From NCBI RefSeq assembly GCF_020283565.1, contig NC_060059.1:40788338-40852337 (forward strand): a DNA stretch of 64,000 nucleotides, read 5' to 3'. The notes under the pieces are model-generated. The model made no database searches. It had not been told where the DNA came from and worked only from the letters and a program-made list of their open reading frames with translations. The DNA comes from Trifolium pratense. Its lineage: Eukaryota > Streptophyta > Magnoliopsida > Fabales > Fabaceae. A program made the position numbers and the translations under genes. Positions 55,400-64,000 of the stretch are shown piece by piece; position 1 is the stretch's first letter, and every line of letters begins with the position of its first letter.

Positions 55400-57223
55400 T
55401 GGCTGGTTCTTCATCTGATGATATTATGCACCAAACACACCCATCATTGGTTCCTCCTGAATCACAAGATTTCTCAAATTTACTATTCAACCAACTCATG
55501 GATCCTTCTTCTTCTTCCTCATCTTTCAATTTCTCTGATCCTTTTCCTAATCCTTCCACAACCATCCCTTACCCTCCTTCTCATTTCACTTCTTCTTCAA
55601 CTCAGGTTGGTACCTTCTAATCTTCTATCATACTAACAAAACTCAAAAACAGAGATTTTTTTTTTTGGTAGATCTTATGATACTTTTTGTTCAAAATTAC
55701 ATTTTGGGGCTATTTCTATGTTACTTTTTGAAATTTAGTTGATGGGTTTTCTTAAAAAAGTTTTTTTTTTTTTTTGGGTTTGAAGAATGATGAAGCTTCA
55801 GAGTTGCCATCATCAAAGGCTACCCCACCACCACGGTCTTCTTCAAAGAGGAGTAGAGCTGCAGAGTTTCATAATTTGTCTGAAAAGGTTTCATTTTTTT
55901 GACCCTTCAATTTATTTATTTTTGAGATTTTTTTCTGAATTTGATTTGAATTTTAATGAATTGAACAGAGAAGGAGGAGTAAGATTAATGAGAAATTAAA
56001 AGCCTTGCAGAATTTAATTCCAAATTCTAACAAGGTATGTGTATTTTTAAGAATCTATCCCTTTTTATCTATCCATTATTATTTTAATTTATCTTACAAA
56101 AAAGATGATTTCTTTTGTTTTTTTGTGAATTACTATTATTTTTTTCTTATTGTTCTTGATGTTGTGTTTGTGTTTTATAGACAGACAAAGCTTCAATGCT
56201 AGATGAGGCTATAGAATATTTAAAGCAACTTCAGCTTCAAGTACAAGTGAGTTTTCTTTCACCTATGGCAAGTTGTATTATTATTATTATTTTTTTTTAA
56301 AACCTTTTGATGCTAGTGTATTTGAATATACTTGTTTTTCCCATCAAGATTTTCACTTAAGATGAACCATGAAATTCTAAAACATGTTGATGATTTGGCA
56401 TGTGTTAGAAGAACAATCCAATTCAATAGTAAAAAAATACGAAAGAAATGCAAACAAAGAACACACGATATTTGATCACAGAATTCTGCCAATTGTGTCA
56501 ACAATACATATCTAGGAACGCTAAGTTTAACACTATATTTCTATCACTCACTCATTTTTGAGGCGAAAACATGTACATTCCACCGCCTTATGTGGGATCC
56601 ATTTTCAAAATGGGACGACCCACATGAATTTTTTCCCAATAAGAGAGTGAAATTGGAAATAGAGTGTTAACATGAGCGTTCCTAGCACTACCAGATACAA
56701 CTTGTGTTTAAATACTGCGTTTCAATTTACAACATTTCCTCATGGACTAATTGTCACTTTAGTGCTTGTGATTAATTATGCAGATGTTAATGGTGAGAAA
56801 TGGATATAGCCTGCATCCAATGTCTTTATCAGGAGGACCGCGGCCTACAATGTTTTCTCAGACCGATTTGTTGAATCTTGATGAGAGTAATATTGGATTT
56901 CACAATTCTATCAATGCAAATGATGAATGTTTCACGCGGCCTGGTTTTAGTTTTCCAGAACAATGCAGCATCTCAAATCAATCTGTTATTTTACCGTCGA
57001 TGACAAATATAGCTAATTTTGATGCTTCATCAAGTTTTCAACCCTCTATTAAGGTTCATGTTTGATCAAAAATAATTTTCATGAAAAATGTTTTATTCGT
57101 TGGTTTATTGAATTTAACAACTCTTATTTGTGCAATGTGAAGGATGTTTTCTGCAACAATATGCCACAACTGATTTTGGATTCAACAAGGATTGGAAAAA
57201 CTCCTTCTCCAGATGTGTCTTAA
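55399..57223 (+). CDS. bHLH transcription factor, SPATULA/ALCATRAZ-like
   Basis: Six coding exons, 55399-55605, 55786-55887, 55969-56034, 56181-56246, 56784-57053 and 57143-57223, give 263 residues, all phase 0. The basic region is KRSRAAEFHNLSEKRRRSK. H98, E102 and R106 are the H-E-R set for E-box/G-box DNA contact. Helix 1, the loop PNSNKTDKASMLDEA and helix 2 EYLKQLQLQVQ follow. A VRNGYSLHPM segment just after the domain is typical of the SPT/ALC clade (bHLH group VII), which acts in carpel and fruit patterning and in growth control with DELLA proteins. The Ser/Pro-rich N terminus starts MAGSSSDDI. An in-frame upstream ATG exists but would add a microsatellite-encoded stretch, so the later ATG is preferred. 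I cannot separate SPT from ALC. Confidence 0.9.
56513..56684. mobile_element. Small MITE in bHLH intron 4 (about 170 bp)
   Basis: TAGGAACGCTAAGTTTAACA and TGTTAACATGAGCGTTCCTA are inverted repeats with few mismatches, extending into ATATTTC/GAAATAG. Flanking TA dinucleotides suit a mariner/Stowaway-like origin. It lies about 100 bp before the exon 5 acceptor and does not touch it. Confidence 0.65.
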
Positions 57224-57465
57224 ACAGCTTGAATTCACAGGAGACAAGGATTTTTTAGTAATTTGTTCAGATAATTGATCTATATACTTGAACTCAAATT
57301 TGATACTTTATTAGGTTGCTTGTGGTACAAATAGGTAACACAGTTTGACACAATCTTTGTGCCATTGAAAACTGCATTGAAACGTAATAGCATTTTATAA
57401 CTTCATCAATTATTATAAACATGAAGCTAATTAAAATTCTGCAACAAGTAATCATTTACAAGTAA

Positions 57466-57537
57466 GTCGTTGTAGTATAGTGGTAAGTATTCCCGCCTGT
57501 CACGCGGGTGACCCGGGTTCGATCCCCGGCAATGGCG
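57466..57537 (+). tRNA. tRNA-Asp (GUC)
   Basis: The 72-nt sequence starts GTCGTTGTAGTATAGTGG (A box), has the anticodon loop CTGTCAC with anticodon GTC, B box GGTTCGATCCC and 3' end GGCAATGGCG. The cloverleaf folds fully. Compared with the common plant tRNA-Asp, one C in the 3' acceptor strand is T (57533), which turns one G-C pair into G-U. A TTTT stretch for RNA polymerase III termination follows at once. There is no intron and no encoded CCA, as usual for nuclear genes. Confidence 0.95.
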
Positions 57538-59979
57538 TTTTATTTTTTACTTCGGATAATAAAGCTTGATTATTTTGCTTCCGGTGTATGAAGAACTCTC
57601 CTAACTATAATTAATAACTTTTTTTTTTCCTGAAACGGCTAAAAGACAATACTAAAAGCAACTCACATTCGGCACAAGGTGTGCACGAAAATGAGCGGCA
57701 ACAAAAATAAAATTGTCAAGAGGTTTAAGCACGACGATAGACAAATCATAATTGTTTTGAAATTGAAAATCGATATTAAAGATATTCTTAAAAATTCTCA
57801 CTCTCGCCAATTTAGGACAAATTTGTGAGAACTTCGTAAAATCAAACATAGCACAATTGTTACCAATACAAATTAATGGAAGAAAATTTACATTTGTGGT
57901 GTTATCTCAATGGTAAGAGTTTAACCTTACAATCTTAAAATGTAGAGGTCAAATAATTTTCTCAAAAACACTTGTAAAATGATAGTACCGCTTTAATTAA
58001 TTAATTAAAAAAGAAAACTTTTCCAATTTTTTTAATAAAAATGGAAGAAAATTAGTAAAAACAAGCTATGAGTAGTCCTCTACCGTGGAGCATATGGAGT
58101 GTCATAAACTAAAAGATTTAAAATTAAAAGCATAAGATGAAGACATGCATGCTATTGCTAAGGCAATGAATCATTTTTTTTTTTTTGATCAGTAAGAAAA
58201 TAAACAAGAAAAAACTAAGGTCTAGTTCTCATGTGACCAATAGCACCACTCAAAAGGGTAATGGATAGGCAATGAATCATTTGAAACTACGTAGAGATCA
58301 CTAATCATGTTCCATTATTATCATTCATCACTACCCCTACTCTACCCTCATTTAAGTCATTTTAGATGTGGTCCTCACCCAATAATAATAAGATTTCTTC
58401 ACAATTCCGGAAAATTGAGCTGTAGATATCATTATGACTATGGATTATTTTATTTTTCTGAATCATTATACAGTCAATATTCAAAATAATACTACTACTA
58501 CTACTAGTAACTTTAGACTAAGCTTTAAATTTTAATGCATTTATTTGTTAAAGCTGTTAAAATGGATGGACTGTCATGACCTAACCGTATTGACTCAATG
58601 TAACAATGAATTGAGTAACAAATTTTGAGCTCATATGGCTCTGCTCAGCTCAAAATTTTGTTGGTTCAACATAGAATGATAAGTGACAAATTGAGCGGTA
58701 TGCTGTATTTATTTTACGAACCAAACGCAAAATGATCATGTGCTGCCAAACACACAAGCCACTACCAGGACCAACACAAAACTGGTTTTAATTACTACAT
58801 ACTTATAATAATAAGTACAAGAAGCATGCTTTGGGATGTGGAGGTGCGAAGCAGCTCGAACGAATGAATGTGAGAGGAGCGTAAAAAGCCTAGCTCCTAA
58901 CATAGACTGAGCTCATATTTTCCTATTAGGGAGCTGGACTACATATGTCAGACGACTGAACTATAGATTACGTGCTAAACGGATTAAGTTGAAATACAAG
59001 GAATATATTTACCTAAAAAACACATACTAGAAGAGTAACGATGATCCTTATCATCTACAGATTTCTCATAAAAGATCACATTGTTTTGGGATTGTCAAAA
59101 AGAACTATAAATGGTATATGTTGTATATTATTTACAATGAGCTAAAATCAAACATACAAGTGGAATTAGTCCTCACATTTTTACATAAAATTAAAATATT
59201 AAGATATACTTCTCTAGTTTGGCATTGCAAGTTTGTTAAAAAAAAAAAAAATCAATTTTTTGTTAATTTAAAAAGTGTTTTATTTGAAAAATGTGTCCAT
59301 ATACCAGCCCATTTGGCATGAAGTCTGTGGAGGGATAAGGCAAATTATTCAAGAAAATATTAAGTGTGCCCCCAACAATCTTTTGGGTACACAAAAGTAT
59401 TTTTATTTACTAATTCAACAACCATAGTACTCATCTCAATTTTCAAATTTACTGTAAAGATGATTTTTTGGGTAAAGAAAAAAGTTATAAACTGTAAGGA
59501 TAACTTTTACAATAGCAATGGTAAATATGATTTTTCCAACAATATTTACTTTTACTGAGATTTAACAATTATAGTTTGAAATATTTATGATAGTCCACCA
59601 TAAAAATATACTTCTCTTAAAGATCACGCATTTCAAGAATTTCTCATACTCATCGGAGGAGTCCGGATCCTGAACATGAGGAATTTCCATGGTAGAGAAT
59701 CCTTTCTCCTTGTCGGAGAGTTTTCGGAGAGCACCAAGGGCAACAATAACGAGCAAGAGACTTGAAATCACAAATTCATTTAAATTTTTTAAGGCATCAG
59801 GCAAATGATCACAATTATTATATATTTTCAATTGATTCATAGTCGAAATAAAACTAACTAGTCACACTTTAAACCAACGTATTCTACATACCGGATGAAT
59901 AGTAGATAGCTTTCAAAACTATACTTTTGAACTATTATTAAGACAAAAAAAATCATACAAAAATACCATTAAAAGCATA
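57538..59979. other. Intergenic DNA, no supported gene
   Basis: AT-rich sequence. A minus-strand frame at 59562-59840 has a hydrophobic stretch (VISSLLLVIVALGAL) and a short acidic C-terminal part. It lacks any family motif or visible promoter, so it could be a gene fragment or chance. Confidence 0.4.
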
Positions 59980-60074
59980 TTGGATTTTCCACCGATGTAT
60001 AGAATGGTGTTGCAGCTACGGTGACAATAATTTTTAACATAGCTGCAACGCTATACTATGGGTGGAGAATCCAA
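59980..60074. repeat. 95-bp foldback (small MITE or hairpin)
   Basis: TTGGATTTTCCACCGATGTA and the inverse of GGGTGGAGAATCCAA pair over arms of about 38 bases, with inner TTGCAGCTA/TAGCTGCAA perfectly matched and a loop of about 22 bases. There is no coding capacity. It could be a minimal DNA-transposon derivative. Confidence 0.65.
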
Positions 60075-60370
60075 GTTCAACCAAAAGGTGGGGGATGCAT
60101 ATAGTCATCCCATGATTATTTTATATTTGGGCCTAGATTATCCAAATATCAAAAGCTAGTCCAACCCATATGATATCTTAATTTTTGTCACAAAAAAAAC
60201 AACTATAATCATTACTTTTGTGAATAAATATAAATATAAGAAAATAAATAAAAGGAGGGGTAAGTGTGGAAATTAATACAAGACAAGACAAGAAACTTGT
60301 TCATTGTCCTCTTCGCCATTCACATTCTTTCGAGAGACTTCTCTTCTCTCCTCCTTCTTCTTCTTCCTCC

Positions 60371-62519
60371 ATGGCTTTCCTTCAAGATCAGTTTCAACAA
60401 CGTCACTATCAAAACCAGCAACAACAACAACAATCTCAGCCACAAACCAAATCTTTCAGGTTATTACTAATTACCCATCTCATTATTTTCTCTAATTCCC
60501 AACAAAAAATCAATTTTTTTCTACCTTTCACTTTACCAATCATTTTTTCTTCTTTTTTTTAATCTCTCTTTGTAATTGATCATTTTTCTTACTAATTTGA
60601 TTTTAATTTGGTTGATTTCAGAAATTTACGAACAATTGATGGTCAGATGTCACAGCAGATGGCTTTTTACAACCCTACTGATTTGCAAGATCAGTCTCAG
60701 CATCCACCTTACATTCCTCCATGTATGTCAATTCTTCATTTTTCCATTCAATTTCATCAATTTCTATGTTTTTCTTTAGCTTCATGCTCTAAAAATTGAT
60801 TTTTTTTGAAGAAAATTACCCTTGTCAGGTTTCTTGGTGGGTACCCTTTTGGTAATTTTGAGTCAAAATTGGTCCTTTTATATTGTAGGATGATTCAATT
60901 GCTAGAAAGTTTAAGTCTTTGAAGTAAATTCAGTGTTTTTTCTTTAGAATTTTTTTAGGGTTTTTTAGATTTAATTTGGGGATTTTTACATAGTAAGTTA
61001 AACCCTAGATTTTTATGTGTTGTGACTTTTTTGTTTTTTGTTTCTGTGGTTTAGTTCATGTTGTTGGTTTTGCTCCTGGTCCTGTAATTCCTGCTGATGG
61101 AAGTGATGGTGGTGTTGATTTGCACTGGAATTTTGGTTTGGAACCGGAGAGGAAGAGACTAAAAGAACAGGATTTTTTGGAGAATAATTCTCAGATATCT
61201 TCTGTGGATTTCCTGCAACCTCGATCTGTTTCAACGGGATTGGGATTGTCGCTTGATAATACCCGCTTGACTTCAACCGGAGACTCGGCTTTGCTGTCAC
61301 TTATAGGGGACGACATTGATCGTGAGCTGCAACAGCAGGATTTAGAGATGGATAGATTTCTCAAACTGCAGGTAAGCTCAGGTTTCGACTTCTAGTTTTT
61401 AGCATCTTTTTGGTTATTTGTTCAAGGTAGAGAACTTTCAGTTAAGCTCAATTTATTTTCATTTAATTATTCATTCATCGTGATCCGTAAGTGGACCATA
61501 TTATTTACATGCACTTGATATATCTTGTGCTGTTGATTGTAAGTGGATCTGTTAACTGTTTCATTGCATGATCTCAAAATAAATTAAAGCCACATGTCAC
61601 GGCGGTGTTTGGTGTATAAATGTTTTTGTGCTTGGTTTTGATATTTGACATTGCTTTATGCCATTGTTTAAAGATATAGAAAAGATTTTACGTAACATTT
61701 TTTCTTGTTATTTTTTTGTTGATTTCGAAAGTACTTCAATGTATCACATAAATACATATGTATGTATCACTGAATCAATTATTACAGAAATCTGATCAAA
61801 CTTCATCATCTCTTTACTATTGCTGTATAGCAGGGTCAATTATCTGCTTCTCTTTGTAGTAATTGCTTTGAATTTCATATGTATTCTACTTGTACACTAC
61901 TCATTTGAGCCTAATTTGTCATTTATGAAGAAAGGAAATATTTCTCTCTTATACGAAATGCTACATTTACTTAATTTTCTCTCTCTAATAGGGTGAACAA
62001 TTGCGGCAAACAATTTTAGAGAAAGTTCAGGCAACCCAACTTCAGAGTGTTTCAATCATTGAAGACAAGGTCCTCCAAAAACTTCGTGAGAAAGAAACCG
62101 AGGTGGAAAACATCAACAAGAGGAATATGGAACTCGAAGATCAAATGGAGCAGTTGAGTGTAGAAGCAGGCGCATGGCAACAGCGAGCCAGATACAACGA
62201 AAACATGATTGCTGCTCTCAAGTTTAACCTCCAACAAGCATACCTTCAAACTAGAGATAGTAAAGAAGGATGTGGTGACAGCGAGGTAGATGATACAGCT
62301 TCTTGCTGTAATGGTCGTTCGCTTGATTTTCATCTGCTCCCCAACGAAAATTCCAACATGCAAGACATGTTGAAATGCAAGGCTTGCAGAGTCAATGAAG
62401 TGACCATGGTTTTATTACCTTGTAAGCATCTTTGCCTCTGTAAAGATTGCGAAAGTAAGCTTAGTTTTTGTCCTCTATGTCAATCCTCTAAATTCATCGG
62501 CATGGAGGTCTATATGTAA
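60371..62519 (+). CDS. BOI-like RING E3 ubiquitin ligase (SBP1 family)
   Basis: Four coding exons, 60371-60459, 60622-60722, 61055-61371 and 61992-62519, give 344 residues; intron phases 2, 1 and 0 are consistent. The N terminus is Gln-rich. It is followed by a GLGLSLDN segment and a coiled-coil region around residues 185-235 (LQKLREKETEVENINKRNME). The C-terminal C3HC4 RING uses C298, C301, C313, H315, C319, C322, C329 and C332. This matches BOI and its BRG relatives, which ubiquitinate targets in stress and defence and bind DELLA proteins to repress gibberellin responses (family knowledge). Length and exon layout fit the family. Which member it is cannot be decided here. Overlapping open frames in exon 1 are shadows. 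Confidence 0.9.
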
Positions 62520-62885
62520 CTGCATAATTTATTTCAACACAGTCTAAATCTCTAATTTTATGTTGAAAGTTATGTGTCTTGTGTTGTTGCTTATCATAGT
62601 TTTTGTTCCACAATTGTAACTCCAAGTACCATGACAACATTGTAACTATTTGTAAGTTGTATTGTACTGTAATGAACATTACTTATTAAGTTTAGTAAAT
62701 TTTGGAAGGATATATATTAACATGATACATGTATGATGTGTCTGTTATATGTGGTCCAAAAGTTTATGCTTTTGGAGATAATGGATGCTAAATGTGTGTC
62801 TAAATTCATATTGTGAAGGTTATATGGGAATAAAGATGAGTATGTTTGTTAAAGATGTAATGAAGGAAATGAACACATAAATATA

Positions 62886-63162
62886 CTCCCTCCGGTCCTT
62901 TTTATAAGAAACACTTTGGAATTTTTATTTGGTCCTTTTTATAAGAAACACTTTGACACAATTCCATTTGTACCCTTATTAAATACAATCAAATAATTCA
63001 TTATAATGCTAGTGCATTAATTAGAGAAGTCTATTTCCCATACTAGTCAAAGGTTAGTTTTGGAATATAACATAAAATGATAGAATCATTAATGAGAAAA
63101 TTTACCTTTCTTGGTCTGTGTGATTTTGTCAAAGTGTTTCTTATAATAAGGACCGGAGGGAG
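62886..63162. mobile_element. Stowaway-type MITE (277 bp) with repeated left end
   Basis: CTCCCTCCGGTCC at the left and GGACCGGAGGGAG at the right are perfect inverses, with TA on both sides (62884-62885 and 63163-63164). The subterminal block GTCCTTTTTATAAGAAACAC occurs twice at the left (62895 and 62933) and once inverted at the right. Confidence 0.85.
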
Positions 63163-63164
63163 TA

Positions 63165-63780
63165 TTATGCTAAATTGGTAATGCAAAAAAAGTAAAATAG
63201 AACATTCAGGTTTTCTTTTCTTTAGAGAAGTGATAATAATCATCACTTTAAAGAAATTTACACACAACTCTTAGGTTTCGGGATTGATGTTTATTAGTTG
63301 AGCTATGTCATAATGATATATTTACAATAGGGACAGCTGTATTTCTTTTTTGAGTAATAACAGCTGTATTATTTTTTAAAAATTGATGAAGAAAAAATGT
63401 TATTTTATTTCATTTCACAATCAACATTGATGGATATTAATGTTAGAGTTAAATGAGGTGGAGGGGTTGAAATTATTCAACCGGTTGAAAGAGGAAAAAG
63501 TGAGAAAGAGGGAGACACATGGCGTGAGCTGAGAGACCATCTCTAGCAAATGCACCACACTTGCTGAAGAGGGAGGTGATGTGTTATGCTTTGGTGATTT
63601 GAATATTTGGATATTGGTTTGGGAAATGAGGTTGAGAAGATTGGTGTCCATAATGCATCATGGATTCATATTGTGGTGGATCCATTTGAAAGTGTTCGAT
63701 TTAATAAGAATGATATTTTTTTTTGTCAAGTAGTTTAGTGGCTAAACATTTCACCAATAAATGAAGTGTTTCAAATTTCA
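63165..63780. other. Intergenic DNA with a SINE-like fragment at its end
   Basis: No gene is seen. From about 63730, TAGTTTAGTGGCTAAACATT and AATAAATGAAGTGTTTCAAA resemble the short SINE-like repeats at 27437 and 53665. Confidence 0.4.
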
Positions 63781-63790
63781 AAACCCCATC

Positions 63791-64000
63791 TATCTATCTA
63801 TCTACTCTCAATCTCATCTCTTTATAAACCAGTAGTAGTAGTAGTCTCTTCAAAAACACCAACAACTCTCTCCTTCATCTCACCATACCTCTGCTTTGAG
63901 TATCACTCTTCAACCCATTTCTAGTGATAGTAAGTAAACACAAAGCTCAAAACCTGAAACTCAACGTTACCACAAGATCAGAAACCTCACCGTTTTCGAG
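63791..64000 (+). promoter_or_regulatory. Probable promoter and leader of a gene beyond the window
   Basis: A TATC tandem run is followed by TTTATAAA (63821-63828), a TAG/GTA trinucleotide run and a CT/CA-rich stretch like plant 5' leaders. No start codon with a sustained frame appears before the window ends. Confidence 0.4.

Noticed and set aside
1..64000. CRISPR array, operon or prokaryote-type system
   Set aside because: The tandem repeats are LTR units, minisatellites and SINE-like elements in a plant nuclear context; no spacer-repeat pattern or bacterial genes are present.

Overview
This window is nuclear DNA of a flowering plant. The evidence is multi-exon genes with GT-AG introns, plant-specific families (a WUSCHEL-related homeobox gene, a SPATULA/ALCATRAZ-type bHLH gene, BOI-like and MBR-like RING ligases), AT-rich intergenic DNA, LTR retrotransposons, tRNA-derived SINEs and MITEs. 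The repeat types and gene sequences look to me like a legume close to Medicago or clover. That placement rests on recall and has not been tested by a search.

Left third (1-20362): a Ty1/Copia retrotransposon on the minus strand is present as a tandem array, LTR-int-LTR-int-LTR-int-LTR-int-LTR, with a 4,815-bp period. The array has five LTRs and four internal regions. It is flanked once by a 5-bp target-site duplication, CAACC (143-147 and 20358-20362), so the 20.2-kb array occupies one insertion site. Each internal region carries one 1,096-codon gag-pol frame. An in-frame gap removes the end of gag and the protease catalytic region, while integrase, reverse transcriptase and RNase H remain. 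The leader has no recognisable tRNA primer-binding site. The left flank is a fragment of a different Copia element.

Middle and right: five protein genes, all on the plus strand, and one tRNA gene. WOX4 (23661-25427) is a cambium/vascular meristem homeobox regulator. A poly(A)-binding protein gene (28310-32317) has four RRMs and a C-terminal MLLE domain, under a promoter with TGGGCC and telo-box motifs. An MBR/RHG1A-like RING-H2 ligase gene (43959-48203) has a 1-kb 5'UTR intron. A SPT/ALC-like bHLH gene (55399-57223) follows, then tRNA-Asp(GUC) (57466-57537) and a BOI-like RING ligase gene (60371-62519). The last 200 bp look like the promoter and leader of a further gene. These genes are independent units and not an operon. 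The WOX4, bHLH and BOI-like products belong to families linked to development and hormone signalling, but nothing here shows that they act together.

Between the genes the DNA is dense in small mobile elements. A miniature LTR (TRIM) array at 36490-37178 has the same topology as the Copia array: four LTRs, three internal regions and one shared TSD, ATAGC. It sits inside an older minus-strand TRIM-like array. Other elements include a MULE-type MITE with a 9-bp TSD, three Stowaway-type MITEs, several SINE families, and a set of very small poly(A) insertions, each bounded by a 10-18-bp direct repeat. Inside the PABP gene there is a decayed partial duplication of exon 3 in intron 2 that a MITE has interrupted, and a triplicated 33-bp branch-point/polypyrimidine module at the end of intron 7.
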